From Microvirga terrae (GTDB lineage Bacteria > Pseudomonadota > Alphaproteobacteria > Rhizobiales > Beijerinckiaceae), in assembly GCF_013307435.2 (NCBI RefSeq), contig NZ_CP102845.1, positions 5,194,001 through 5,258,000 of the forward strand: 64,000 nucleotides of DNA, written 5' to 3'. A program made the translations under genes and the position numbers. The notes below the pieces were generated by a model. The model worked only from the letters and a program-made list of their open reading frames with translations. It was not told where the DNA came from and did not search any database. Positions 55,109 through 64,000 of the stretch are shown one piece after another (the first letter of the stretch is position 1; every line of letters starts with the position of its first letter).

Positions 55109-56695
55109 ATGGCGAATGGACTGGCCCTGATGCCCGAACAGGATGTTTTGCAGGCCGCCTGGATGGTGACGCTCCCCGACCACGAGTCGACGGAGCGCTT
55201 CGCGCGGATCCTGGCCGAAGAGCTCAAGCCCGGCGATCTGGTGACCCTCTCGGGAGGGCTCGGCGCCGGCAAGACCACGTTGGCGCGCGCCCTGGTGCGG
55301 ACCCTCGCGGACGAGCCGGAACTCGAGGTCCCGAGCCCCACCTTCACCCTGATGCAGGTCTATGACGGCCCGCGCTGCCCCATCGTCCATGCGGATTTCT
55401 ACCGTCTCTCCGGCGGCTACGAATTGACGGAGCTGGGCTGGGACGAGATGACGGAGAACGCCATCGCGCTCGTGGAATGGCCGGAGCGCGCCGACGATGC
55501 GCTCAAGCCCGAGCATCTCGACATCCGTCTCGATTTCGCCCCGGGAGGCCAGGGCCGGGGCAGGCTCGCCATGCTGACCGGAACGGGCGCCTTCGCGTCC
55601 CGGCTTCAGCGCATGAAGGCCTATCGCAACCTGGTGGAGCGTTGCGGCTGGAGCGATGCCGCACGCCATCCCATGACGGGCGACGCCTCGGTGATCCGAT
55701 CCTACGAGCGCCTGGTGAAGCCCTCCGGCGAGACGGCGCTGCTGATGATCTCTCCCCCGCGCCCGGTCGGACCGGCCGTGCGGCGCGGCAAGCCCTACAC
55801 GACCATCGCGAAGCTTGCCGAGAGCGTGAACGCCTTCGTGGCCGTCGACAAGGGCCTGCGAGCCCTGGGCTTCAGCGCGCCTTACATCTACGGCGAGGAT
55901 CTGGAGGCGGGCCTGCTCCTCATCGAGGATCTCGGCTCCGAGCCCGTCACGAACGAGAGCGGGCCGATTCCGGAGCGCTACGCGGAGGCGACGCGGATTC
56001 TGGCGCAGCTCCATGGCCAGACCCTGCCACAGGTGCTGCCTGTGGCGGGCGGCATCGATCACCCGATCCCGCCCTACGATCTCGAAGCGCTCCTGATCGA
56101 AGTGGAGCTGCTGCTCGACTGGTACGTGCCGCACATCATCGGCACGCAGCTCTCGGGTTCGGCGCGGGCCGAGTTCGTCAATCTCTGGACCGAGACCCTG
56201 GGCGAGGTTCTCTCCGCCCCGGTCACCTGGACCCTGCGCGACTACCATTCGCCCAACCTGATCTGGCTTCCCGACCGCGCAGGCCTCCAGCGCGTCGGGC
56301 TGATCGACTTCCAGGACGCGGTCCTGGGCTCGCCCGCCTACGATGTGGCGTCGCTCCTGCAGGATGCGCGCGTGACGGTGCCGCCGGAACTGGAGCTGAA
56401 GCTCATCGGCCTCTATGCCCGCGACCGGAAGGCCGCCGACCCGGCCTTCGACGTGTCCGCCTTCGCCCGGGCCTATGCCATCATGGCGGGCCAGCGCGCG
56501 ACCAAGATCCTCGGCATCTTCGCCCGCCTCGACCGGCGCGACGGCAAGCCGCATTACCTCAAGCACCTGCCGCGGATCGAGGCCTACCTCATCCGCAACC
56601 TCGCCCATCCGGCCCTGGGGAAGCTCAAGGGCTGGTATGAAAACTATCTGCCGCGGCTCGTCCCCTATGGGGATGACGTCCCTCCCGAAGCCTGA
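55109..56695 (+). CDS. tsaE: TsaE-AmgK fusion: tRNA t6A ATPase fused to aminoglycoside-type sugar kinase
   Basis: A 528 aa two-domain protein. Residues 1 to about 155 are TsaE (Walker A GGLGAGKTT at 49-57, then SPTFTLMQ and HADFYRL), the ATPase that assists t6A37 formation on tRNA. Residues about 175-528 form an APH-like kinase fold: the Brenner-type catalytic loop LRDYHSPNLIW and the metal-binding DFQDAVLGSPAYDV are intact. This half resembles AmgK, the anomeric kinase for N-acetylmuramate/GlcNAc, and the next gene encodes the matching MurU. The start is ATG 55109 with AGGA; a longer frame would overlap divL by 93 nt. Confidence 0.88.
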   Translation: MANGLALMPEQDVLQAAWMVTLPDHESTERFARILAEELKPGDLVTLSGGLGAGKTTLARALVRTLADEPELEVPSPTFTLMQVYDGPRCPIVHADFYRLSGGYELTELGWDEMTENAIALVEWPERADDALKPEHLDIRLDFAPGGQGRGRLAMLTGTGAFASRLQRMKAYRNLVERCGWSDAARHPMTGDASVIRSYERLVKPSGETALLMISPPRPVGPAVRRGKPYTTIAKLAESVNAFVAVDKGLRALGFSAPYIYGEDLEAGLLLIEDLGSEPVTNESGPIPERYAEATRILAQLHGQTLPQVLPVAGGIDHPIPPYDLEALLIEVELLLDWYVPHIIGTQLSGSARAEFVNLWTETLGEVLSAPVTWTLRDYHSPNLIWLPDRAGLQRVGLIDFQDAVLGSPAYDVASLLQDARVTVPPELELKLIGLYARDRKAADPAFDVSAFARAYAIMAGQRATKILGIFARLDRRDGKPHYLKHLPRIEAYLIRNLAHPALGKLKGWYENYLPRLVPYGDDVPPEA

Positions 56696-56704
56696 GTCAT
56701 TTCC

Positions 56705-57436
56705 TTGCCCCAGACCGTCCGCGCGCCGCACACAGCCATCGTCCTCGCCGCAGGCCTGGGCAAGCGCATGCTGCCGATCACCGCCACCCTGCCCAAGCCC
56801 CTCGTGAAGGTGGCGGGACAGAGCCTGATCGACTTCGCCCTCGACCGGCTGCACGAGGCGGGAATGGACACGGTGGTGGTGAACGTGCACCATTTCGCCG
56901 ACATGCTCGAGGCGCATGTCGGCACCCGCACGGTGCCGCGCATCCTCATCTCGGACGAGCGCGCGGCCCTGCTGGAAACCGGCGGCGGCGTGAAGAAGGC
57001 CCTGCCGCTTCTGGGCGACGGGCCGTTCATCACGTTCAATTCCGATTCGCTCTGGATCGAGGGGGACGAGCCGAATCTGAAGCGCCTCGTGAAGGCCTGG
57101 GATCCGGACAGGATGGACATCCTCATGCTCGTGGCGCCGTTATCCACAAGCATTGGATTCGACGGCCCGGGCGATTTCCACATGGATGAGGACGGTCGTC
57201 TGCGCCGCCGCGGGACGGATCCGGGCGCGCCTTTCGCCTATGCGGGCGTGGCCATCGTGAAGCCCGAACTCGTCCACGGAACGCCCGAAGGGGCGTTCTC
57301 GGCCAATGCCTTCTACGACCGCGCCATCGCCAAGGACCGCCTCTACGGCTTGTGCATGGAGGGGCAATGGCTGCATGTTGGGGAGCCTCAGGCGATTATC
57401 GAGGCCGAAAGGTGCCTTGCCGCCAGCAAGCGATGA
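56705..57436 (+). CDS. murU: Nucleotidyltransferase, MurU type (MurNAc-1-P uridylyltransferase)
   Basis: A 243 aa sugar-1-phosphate nucleotidyltransferase. The nucleotide loop is LAAGLGKRMLPIT, followed by LPKPLVKVAG with the catalytic Lys, and FNSDSLWIEG where a conserved Asp binds Mg2+. It starts at TTG 56705, 9 nt after the TsaE-AmgK fusion. With the kinase half of that protein it would give UDP-MurNAc from recycled MurNAc, bypassing de novo synthesis and its fosfomycin-sensitive step. Other sugar-1-phosphates are possible. Confidence 0.85.
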   Translation: MPQTVRAPHTAIVLAAGLGKRMLPITATLPKPLVKVAGQSLIDFALDRLHEAGMDTVVVNVHHFADMLEAHVGTRTVPRILISDERAALLETGGGVKKALPLLGDGPFITFNSDSLWIEGDEPNLKRLVKAWDPDRMDILMLVAPLSTSIGFDGPGDFHMDEDGRLRRRGTDPGAPFAYAGVAIVKPELVHGTPEGAFSANAFYDRAIAKDRLYGLCMEGQWLHVGEPQAIIEAERCLAASKR

Positions 57437-57445
57437 GGTTCTGAA

Positions 57446-57493
57446 GTGTCGCGTATGACCCGGAAAAGTGGGATCCGGTTTTCCGACCCGGGT
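57446..57493. repeat. Dispersed palindrome with CCGGAAAAGTGGGATCCGG core (family C)
   Basis: CGGAAAA (57461-57467) and TTTTCCG (57479-57485) flank a gtgggatccgg core, with CCCGG/CCGGG outside. It is a common Rhizobiales intergenic palindrome by recollection. Here it lies between murU and addB and would be translated if the GTG at 57446 were used. Confidence 0.7.
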
Positions 57494-60400
57494 ATGCATG
57501 ATTCGAGGACTTCGCCGCGCGTCTTTTCCATCCCTCCGGGTTGCGCCTTCCTGCCGACCCTGGTGGATGCACTGGTCGACGGGCGCCTCGTCGGGCCTCT
57601 CGCCGACGATCCTGCCGCCCTTGCGGACATCACGATCTACGTTCCCAACCGCCGCGCCACCCGGGCGCTGATCGCGCTGCTCGCCGAGCGCGGCGACGGC
57701 ACGGCGCAGCTTCTGCCGCACATCGTCCCCTTGGGCGAAACGGATGAGGCCGAGTTCGAGCTGACGGGCCTCGAGGGCACGCCCCTGCAGGAGGCCGCGA
57801 GCCTCAAGCCGCCGATCCCGCCCCTGGAGCGCCGGCTCATCCTCACGCGCCTCGTGCAGCGCTGGTCGGCGGAGGTGGACCGCGCGCTGCTGCAGCTCGG
57901 CCCCGAGGTGCCCTTCATGGTGCCGGCCTCGCCGGCCGATGCGGTGAACCTCGCGGGCGACCTCGAGACCCTCATGGATGCCTTCACCACCGAGGGCATT
58001 GACTGGCATGCTCTCGAACTGGCGGTGGATTCCGACTATTCGAAGTATTTCGAGATCACCCGCCATTTCGTGCAGATCGCCAGCGAGAACTGGCCCAGGA
58101 TCCTCGCCGAGCGCCAGGCAAGCGATCCGGCGCAGCGGCGCAACGCGCTGCTCGACGCCGAGGCGCGGCGCCTCACCCGCGAGCGGCCGGCGCATCCCAT
58201 CATCGTGGCCGGATCGACGGGATCGGTGCCGGCGACCGCGCATCTGATGGGCGTGATCGCGCGCCTGCCCCGGGGAGCCATCGTGCTGCCCGGCCTCGAC
58301 ACCGATCTCGACGGGGAGAGCTGGTCCACCATCGGAGGCACCGGCGACGACGAGACCGATCCGGTCCATGGACACCCGCAGGCGTCGCTCCGCCGCCTCC
58401 TCGACCGGCATCTGCGCGTTCCGCGCGCCGACGTCACGGTCCTCGGCGATGTGCCGGAGGCTGCGAGAGCCCGCAACCATCTGCTCTCGGAGGCCCTGCG
58501 CCCGGCCGACACCACCGACCGCTGGTCGCTGATCGCCCCCGAGGCCCGTGTCGCCCTGAGCGCGGGCGGCTGCGAGGGCCTCGCCATCATCGAGGCCATG
58601 GACGAGCGCGAGGAAGCGCTCGCCATCGCCATCGCGCTGCGCGAGACCATGGCCCATCCGCACAGGACCGCCGCCCTCGTGACGCCCGATCGCGCGCTCG
58701 CGGCGCGCGTCACCGCCGAGCTCGCCCGCTGGGGCCTGAGCGTGGAGGATTCCGCCGGCATTCCGCTGTCCGACACGCCGGCAGGACGGCTCGCCCGTCT
58801 GGCCGCGGAAGCGGCCTCCGACGACCTGCGGCCCGTGCGCCTCCTGGCGCTGCTCGCCCATCCGATGGTGCGTCTCGGTCTGGCGCGCGAGACGGTCGAG
58901 CGGGCCGCGAGCGTGCTCGAGATTGGCGTGCTGCGCGGGCCCGCCCCGGCGCTCGGCATCGAGGGCATGCGCGCAGCCCTCGCCACCCGCCGCGCCGAGA
59001 GCGGTCATCGCACACCACGTCCGCGCCAGCGCCTCACGGATGCCGATTGGGAGCTCGCCGACGACCTGCTACAGCGCCTCGGCGTCGCCTTCGCCACCTT
59101 CACGCCCGCCGCGCACGGCGAGGGTCGGCTCGACCTCATGTCCCTGGTGGAGCATCACCGGCGGGCCGTCGATCTGCTCTGGACCGGCCCCGACGATGCG
59201 CCCGACGAGCAGGACGACGAAACCTCGAACGAGGCGCTCGCGGCGCTCTTCGACGATCTGGAGCATTCCGACATCCGCGCCGAGGAGGGCCATCCGCTGA
59301 GCGGGCGCTTCGTGGATTATCCGACCTTCTTCACGGCGCTCGCCAAGCAGCGCTCCTTGAGCCCCTCGCCCCGCGCCACCCATCGCCGCCTGAAGATTTT
59401 AGGCCTTCTCGAAGCGCGCCTTCTCTCCGTCGACCGCGTGGTGCTCGGCGGATTGGACGAGGGCTCCTGGCCGCCGCGCACGGTGACCGATGCGTTTCTC
59501 AACCGTCCCATGCGCTCGCGCGTCGGCCTGATGCCGCCGGAGCGGCGCATCGGCCAGACCGCGCACGATTTCGTGCAGGCGCTCGGCACGCGCGACGTTG
59601 TGATCACGCGCGCACACAAGCGCGACGGCTCGCCCATGGTGCCCTCGCGCTTCCTGCAACGGCTCAAGGCGTTCAGCGGCAAGGACGTGTGGGAGCGCAT
59701 GATCAAGGCAGGCGAGTCCTACCGCCGCCTCGCGCGGACCCTCGATACGCCGGAGCCCGCCCCGCCCCTGCCGCGCCCGCGGCCCAGGCCCGACCCGGCC
59801 CTGTTCCCGCGCGCCTTGAGCGTCACCGAGATCGAGACCCTGGTGCGCGACCCCTATTCGATCTTCGCGCGCCACATCCTCAAGCTCGACGCCCTCGAGG
59901 CGATCGCCGTCACGCCGAGCGCGGCGGAGCGCGGCACGATCATTCACGACGTGCTCGGTCAATTCGCCGAGAGATATCCGAAGGCCGTTCCCGCGCACGC
60001 GCTGGAGGATCTGCTCGCCCTCGGGTCGGATGCGTTCGCCGGCATCGCCGAGGCCTACCCGGAGCTCTATGCGGAATGGTGGCCGCGCTTCACGCGGCTC
60101 GCCACGGAGTTCGTGGTGTGGGAGCAGGCGCGCCGCCCGGGCCTCGTCGACGTCTATGCGGAGCGCTCGGGCCGGTTGTCGATCGGGCTGCCGGACGGCA
60201 CGATCTTCAGCCTGCGCGCCCGCGCCGACCGCATCGAGCATCGCCGTGACGGCGGCTTCACCATCGTCGACTTCAAGACCGGCCAGCCGCCCGGCGTGAA
60301 GGAGGTCTATGCCGGCTTCTCGCCGCAGCTGACGCTCGAGGCCATGATGCTGATGAAGGGGGCGTTCAAGGGCCTGCCCATGGCCAAGGAAACGCCCGAT

Positions 60401-60670
60401 CTCGTCTACATCCACACCACCGGCGGACGCGAGCCGATCAAGCCGCGTGAGATCGGCCCCTCGGGCAAGGAAACGCGACCGGTTGCGGAGATCGTCGAGG
60501 AGCATCGCCGCCGGTTCGAGGGCATGATCGTGCGCTACGCCAAGGGCGAGGCGGCTTACGTCTCGCGGCCGTTCCCGAAATATGCGCGCCGCTTCTCGGA
60601 CTACGACCATCTGGCACGCGTGAAGGAATGGTCGCTGGCGAGCGCGGGCGGCGGAGAGGGATCCGAATGA
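57494..60670 (+). CDS. addB: Double-strand break repair protein AddB
   Basis: A 1058 aa subunit of the AddAB helicase-nuclease, the alphaproteobacterial RecBCD equivalent. The N-terminal segment RVFSIPPGCAFLPTLVDALV starts the inactivated helicase-like half, and the C-terminal PD-(D/E)XK nuclease shows EIRHRRDGGFTIVDFKTGQ-like geometry (IVDFKTG near residue 940). ATG 57494 is chosen because the preceding codons are a dispersed palindrome, but a GTG at 57446 has a better Shine-Dalgarno (GAGG), so the start is not certain. It overlaps addA by 4 nt (ATGA). Confidence 0.92.
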   Translation: MHDSRTSPRVFSIPPGCAFLPTLVDALVDGRLVGPLADDPAALADITIYVPNRRATRALIALLAERGDGTAQLLPHIVPLGETDEAEFELTGLEGTPLQEAASLKPPIPPLERRLILTRLVQRWSAEVDRALLQLGPEVPFMVPASPADAVNLAGDLETLMDAFTTEGIDWHALELAVDSDYSKYFEITRHFVQIASENWPRILAERQASDPAQRRNALLDAEARRLTRERPAHPIIVAGSTGSVPATAHLMGVIARLPRGAIVLPGLDTDLDGESWSTIGGTGDDETDPVHGHPQASLRRLLDRHLRVPRADVTVLGDVPEAARARNHLLSEALRPADTTDRWSLIAPEARVALSAGGCEGLAIIEAMDEREEALAIAIALRETMAHPHRTAALVTPDRALAARVTAELARWGLSVEDSAGIPLSDTPAGRLARLAAEAASDDLRPVRLLALLAHPMVRLGLARETVERAASVLEIGVLRGPAPALGIEGMRAALATRRAESGHRTPRPRQRLTDADWELADDLLQRLGVAFATFTPAAHGEGRLDLMSLVEHHRRAVDLLWTGPDDAPDEQDDETSNEALAALFDDLEHSDIRAEEGHPLSGRFVDYPTFFTALAKQRSLSPSPRATHRRLKILGLLEARLLSVDRVVLGGLDEGSWPPRTVTDAFLNRPMRSRVGLMPPERRIGQTAHDFVQALGTRDVVITRAHKRDGSPMVPSRFLQRLKAFSGKDVWERMIKAGESYRRLARTLDTPEPAPPLPRPRPRPDPALFPRALSVTEIETLVRDPYSIFARHILKLDALEAIAVTPSAAERGTIIHDVLGQFAERYPKAVPAHALEDLLALGSDAFAGIAEAYPELYAEWWPRFTRLATEFVVWEQARRPGLVDVYAERSGRLSIGLPDGTIFSLRARADRIEHRRDGGFTIVDFKTGQPPGVKEVYAGFSPQLTLEAMMLMKGAFKGLPMAKETPDLVYIHTTGGREPIKPREIGPSGKETRPVAEIVEEHRRRFEGMIVRYAKGEAAYVSRPFPKYARRFSDYDHLARVKEWSLASAGGGEGSE

Positions 60671-63600
60671 GCACCGATCTCGTCATTCCGGACTACACCA
60701 AGGACGCGCAGCGCCGCGCCGCCAACCCGCGCGCCTCGGCCTGGGTGTCGGCCAATGCGGGCGCGGGCAAGACCAAGGTGCTCACCGATCGCGTCGTGCG
60801 CCTGCTGCTCGCCGGCTCCCTGCCGGGCCGTATCCTGTGCCTCACCTTCACCAAGGCGGCGGCCGCCAACATGGCGATCCGCGTGTTCGAACGCCTCGGG
60901 CGCTGGGTGACGCTCGACGAGGAGAGCCTCGTCCGGGAGCTGACGGAACTGGAGGGCGAGAAGCCGACGCGTCAGCAGATCAGGCTCGCGCGCACGCTCT
61001 TCGCCCGCGCGGTCGAAACGCCGGGCGGCCTCAAGATCGACACCATCCACGCCTTCTGCGAGCGGCTCCTGCATCTCGTGCCCTTCGAGGCCAACGTGCC
61101 GGCGCGCTTCGCCGTGCTCGACGAGAGCCAGACCGACGAGATGCTGGCGCAGGCCACCGCCAACGTGATGGCCGACGCGGCGAGCGGCAATTTCCCGGAA
61201 CTCGCCGAAGCGCTCGACATCATCAGTGTCGATGCGGTCGGCGACGCGCTCGCCTCGGCGATCAACGCGGCCCTGAAGTGCAAGACCTTCCTGCACGATC
61301 AGACAGGACCGATGCGGCTGCGCCACGCGCTCGATGTGAGTCCGGACGAGACGCTCGCATCCATCGAGCGCACGATGCTCGAAGGCGGCCTGAAGCCCGA
61401 GGACTGGCCGGCCATCGCACAGGAACTGCGCGCCGGCAAGGCGACCGACCAGAAGCGGGCCGACGCCCTCATTGCGGCCGCCGAGGCGAAGGATGTCTCG
61501 GAAAAGCTCGAGAAGTATCTGTCGGTCTTCCTCACCAACGAGGGAACGCCGCGCAAGGGCTCGGCCTTCCTCACCAAGGACGTCGGCGAGAGCTTGAAGG
61601 ACGCGCTGCTGCGCGAGCAGGAGCGGGTGTGCTCGCTGATCGACAAGCGCAAGGCCGCACGCGCGGTCGAGCGGACCGCCGCCCTGTTCACGCTCGCGGC
61701 CGAGATCCACGCGCGCGTCGAGCAGGCGAAGATGCGGCTCGGCGCCCTCGACTTCCAGGATCTCATCGACAAGACGCTGGCACTGCTTTCCCGCGGCGAC
61801 ACCGCCTGGGTGCTCTACAAGCTCGATCGCGGCATCGACCACGTGCTGATCGACGAGGCGCAGGACACGAACCCGGAGCAATGGGAGATCCTGCGCCGGA
61901 TCACCGAGGATTTCACCGCAGGCGCGGGCGCCGCGGGCCACCGCGTGCGCACGCTCTTCGCCGTGGGTGATCCGAAGCAGTCGATCTACGGTTTTCAGGG
62001 CGCCGCCCCGCAGGAATTCGAAACCACTCGCCGGAGCTGGTCGCAGAAGGTGAAGCAGGCCGAGCTCCACTTCGAGGACGTGTCGCTCACCATGTCGTTC
62101 CGCTCGGCCAGGGCCGTGCTCTCGGCGGTCGACGCCACCTTCGCGGTCGAGAGGCATTTCAAGGGCCTGTCCTTCGAGGACCGGGCCGTCGGCACCGTGC
62201 ACGAGAGCGCGCGGCCGCATGCGCCGGGTCTCGTGGAGCTGTGGCCGGTCGAAACGCCGGCCGAAGAGGAGGAACCCGAGGCCTGGGTGCTGCCCATCGA
62301 CGAACCCGAGCAGCAATCCCCGCCCGTGGTGGTGGCGCGCCGCATCGCACAGGCGGTGAAGTGCTGGACCACCAAGGGTGACGAGATGGGCCGCGTCTGG
62401 ACGGCCGGCGACGTTCTCGTGCTGGTGAGGAAGCGCGGCGCCGCCTTCGAGGCCGTGATCCGCGCCCTGAAAGAAGCGGGCGTGCCAGTGGCGGGCGCGG
62501 ACCGGCTCAACATCGGCGAGCACATCGCCGTGCTCGATCTCGTGGCCGCGGGGCGCGCCGCGCTCCTGCCCGACGACGACCTCACGCTCGCCACCGCGCT
62601 GAAATCACCGCTCGTCGGTCTGACCGACGACGACCTCATTCGCATCGCGGCCGATCGCGCCGACGAGGAGTCGCTTCACGCCGCCCTGGAACGCCACGCG
62701 GAGGCCGGCGACGGGAGGGCAAGGCGAGGCTGTGAGGCGCTCACCGCATGGCGTGAACTCGCGCGCATCCACGGCCCGTTCGGCTTCTTCGCCACCCTGC
62801 TCGGTCCGCGTGGCGGCCGCTCGCTCCTCGTGGCGCGCCTGGGCAGCGAGGCGGGCGACGCCATCGATGCCTTCCTGTGCTTCGCGCATCAGTCCGAGAT
62901 GACGGAAACGCCCTCGCTCACCGTGTTCCTCAACCGGTTCGAATCCGCCTCCCACACCATCAAGCGCGATCTGGATTCCGTGAACAACGAAGTGCGCGTC
63001 ATGACCGTGCACGGTGCGAAGGGGCTGGAAGCCCCCATCGTGGTGCTCATCGACGGCTGCGAGGTCCTGGGTCGGGATCCGGCGCTGCTGCAGCTGCAGA
63101 CCCCGTCGGGCGACAGGATTCCGGTCTGGTCGCCGGGCAAGAACTCCGATTCGACCACGATGGCGCAGGCGCGCGAATTGCTGCACGCCAAAGGTCGCGA
63201 GGAGCATAACCGCCTGCTCTACGTGGCCATGACCCGCGCCAAGGACCGGCTGGTGATCGCCCCGTATCTGACGGGCAAGAAAGAATCGCCCCAGGAAGCC
63301 TGGTGCGAGATGATCCGCCACGGGCTCGTCGAAAAGGCCGGCGGCCTGGAGCTGGACGAGGCGCCCTACGGGCCGATCTCCGTGTGGCGGGAGGGCTCGC
63401 CGCTGGCCCGCACCCTGGCGGCCGAGACGGACGTCGCGCCGCTCGACCCCATCGCCGTGCCCGACTGGCTGACCACCAGGGCCGTGCCGGAGCCGGAGGC
63501 GCTGCCGCCGATCCGCCCCTCCAGCGCGCTCGGCGCCGCCGACCGCATGACGCGGCCGGGCGACGGCCCCTATGCGCCCGAAGCACGCCTGCGCGGCACC

Positions 63601-64000
63601 CTGGTGCATGCCCTGCTGGAACGCCTGCCGGGCCTCGCGCTGGAGCACCGGGAGAGCATGGCGCGGGCTTACGTGAAGGCGCGCGCCCCGCGCCTTTCGT
63701 CCGACCTGCGGGACTCGATCCTGGCCAATGCCCTGGCGGTGCTTGACCATCCGGATCTCAAGCCCCTGTTCGGCAAGGGCTCCCGCGCCGAGGCGCCGAT
63801 TGCCGGGCGGGTGGCGACGCCCGGGGGCGACATCCTGGTGTCGGGCCAGATCGACCGTCTGGCCGTCCTCGACACGGAGGTGCTGGTGGCCGATTTCAAG
63901 ACCACGGCGCGGCCGCCCAAGGCCGGCCAGCCGCCGCCGCGATCCTACGTGGCGCAGCTTGCCCTCTATCGGACGCTGCTCGCCGCCATCTATCCGGGCC
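60667..64000 (+). CDS. addA: Double-strand break repair helicase AddA, 3' end beyond window
   Basis: The UvrD-like helicase/nuclease subunit; 1111 codons are present and the frame is open to the right edge. Motif I is SANAGAGKTKVL (about 28-39), motif II DEAQDTNPEQW, motif III GDPKQSIYGFQGA, motif IV SFRSARA, motif V MTVHGAKGLEAP and motif VI YVAMTRAKDRL. The C-terminal nuclease core begins VSGQIDRLA and VADFKTT just before the edge. With AddB it resects double-strand ends for RecA. The ATGA overlap with addB indicates coupled translation. Confidence 0.95.
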   Translation, partial: MSTDLVIPDYTKDAQRRAANPRASAWVSANAGAGKTKVLTDRVVRLLLAGSLPGRILCLTFTKAAAANMAIRVFERLGRWVTLDEESLVRELTELEGEKPTRQQIRLARTLFARAVETPGGLKIDTIHAFCERLLHLVPFEANVPARFAVLDESQTDEMLAQATANVMADAASGNFPELAEALDIISVDAVGDALASAINAALKCKTFLHDQTGPMRLRHALDVSPDETLASIERTMLEGGLKPEDWPAIAQELRAGKATDQKRADALIAAAEAKDVSEKLEKYLSVFLTNEGTPRKGSAFLTKDVGESLKDALLREQERVCSLIDKRKAARAVERTAALFTLAAEIHARVEQAKMRLGALDFQDLIDKTLALLSRGDTAWVLYKLDRGIDHVLIDEAQDTNPEQWEILRRITEDFTAGAGAAGHRVRTLFAVGDPKQSIYGFQGAAPQEFETTRRSWSQKVKQAELHFEDVSLTMSFRSARAVLSAVDATFAVERHFKGLSFEDRAVGTVHESARPHAPGLVELWPVETPAEEEEPEAWVLPIDEPEQQSPPVVVARRIAQAVKCWTTKGDEMGRVWTAGDVLVLVRKRGAAFEAVIRALKEAGVPVAGADRLNIGEHIAVLDLVAAGRAALLPDDDLTLATALKSPLVGLTDDDLIRIAADRADEESLHAALERHAEAGDGRARRGCEALTAWRELARIHGPFGFFATLLGPRGGRSLLVARLGSEAGDAIDAFLCFAHQSEMTETPSLTVFLNRFESASHTIKRDLDSVNNEVRVMTVHGAKGLEAPIVVLIDGCEVLGRDPALLQLQTPSGDRIPVWSPGKNSDSTTMAQARELLHAKGREEHNRLLYVAMTRAKDRLVIAPYLTGKKESPQEAWCEMIRHGLVEKAGGLELDEAPYGPISVWREGSPLARTLAAETDVAPLDPIAVPDWLTTRAVPEPEALPPIRPSSALGAADRMTRPGDGPYAPEARLRGTLVHALLERLPGLALEHRESMARAYVKARAPRLSSDLRDSILANALAVLDHPDLKPLFGKGSRAEAPIAGRVATPGGDILVSGQIDRLAVLDTEVLVADFKTTARPPKAGQPPPRSYVAQLALYRTLLAAIYPG

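Overview
The window is a high-GC, densely coded stretch of alphaproteobacterial chromosome. The right-hand block (pckA | chvI-chvG-hprK-EIIA-HPr-ahcY-DivL-like kinase-tsaE-murU-addB-addA) has a gene order known from Hyphomicrobiales (Rhizobiales). Together with the carbohydrate-transport genes and small palindromic intergenic repeats, this suggests a Methylobacteriaceae-like member such as Microvirga. That assignment is inference from gene content; no rRNA or tRNA was seen.

Region 1 (1-5.3 kb): a cut-off SDR gene, a xylose-type ABC importer operon (xylF-xylH-xylG, minus strand) and a divergent ROK repressor. Region 2 (5.3-14.1 kb): polA, a roughly 1 kb gap rich in dispersed repeats, an RTX calcium-binding protein, a glutathione S-transferase, a small coiled-coil protein and a class II glutamine amidotransferase.

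Region 3 (14.1-44.4 kb) is a 30 kb carbohydrate and sugar-acid catabolic island. It holds three solute importers or parts of them, four Gfo/Idh/MocA oxidoreductases, uronate dehydrogenase with an aldonolactonase, an Ldh2-type dehydrogenase, a DHDPS-family aldolase, an IlvD/Edd dehydratase, a GalM epimerase, an FAD-linked oxidase, an SDR and a DMT permease. Two regulators (TetR and FadR/GntR) and several good operator palindromes go with them. The UgpC-type ATPase at 15.4-16.5 kb is probably the missing motor of the MalEFG-like importer at 20.8-24.0 kb. The most novel-looking unit is a tightly packed seven-gene minus-strand operon (26847-34178). It joins an NMT1/SsuA-type importer to an enolase-superfamily enzyme, a Gfo/Idh protein, a DUF993 protein and a xylose-isomerase-like TIM barrel, with a TAACCA-AC-TGGTTA palindrome and a TetR gene just upstream.

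Region 4 (44.6-64 kb) is conserved housekeeping: gluconeogenesis (pckA), the ChvG/ChvI envelope/acid two-component system, a regulatory PTS branch (short HprK, EIIA-Man, HPr), SAH hydrolase, a DivL-like pseudo-histidine kinase whose H-box histidine is a tyrosine and which has a consensus CtrA box upstream, a TsaE-AmgK fusion followed by MurU (cell-wall sugar recycling), and AddB plus the start of AddA (recombinational repair; AddA runs off the right edge).
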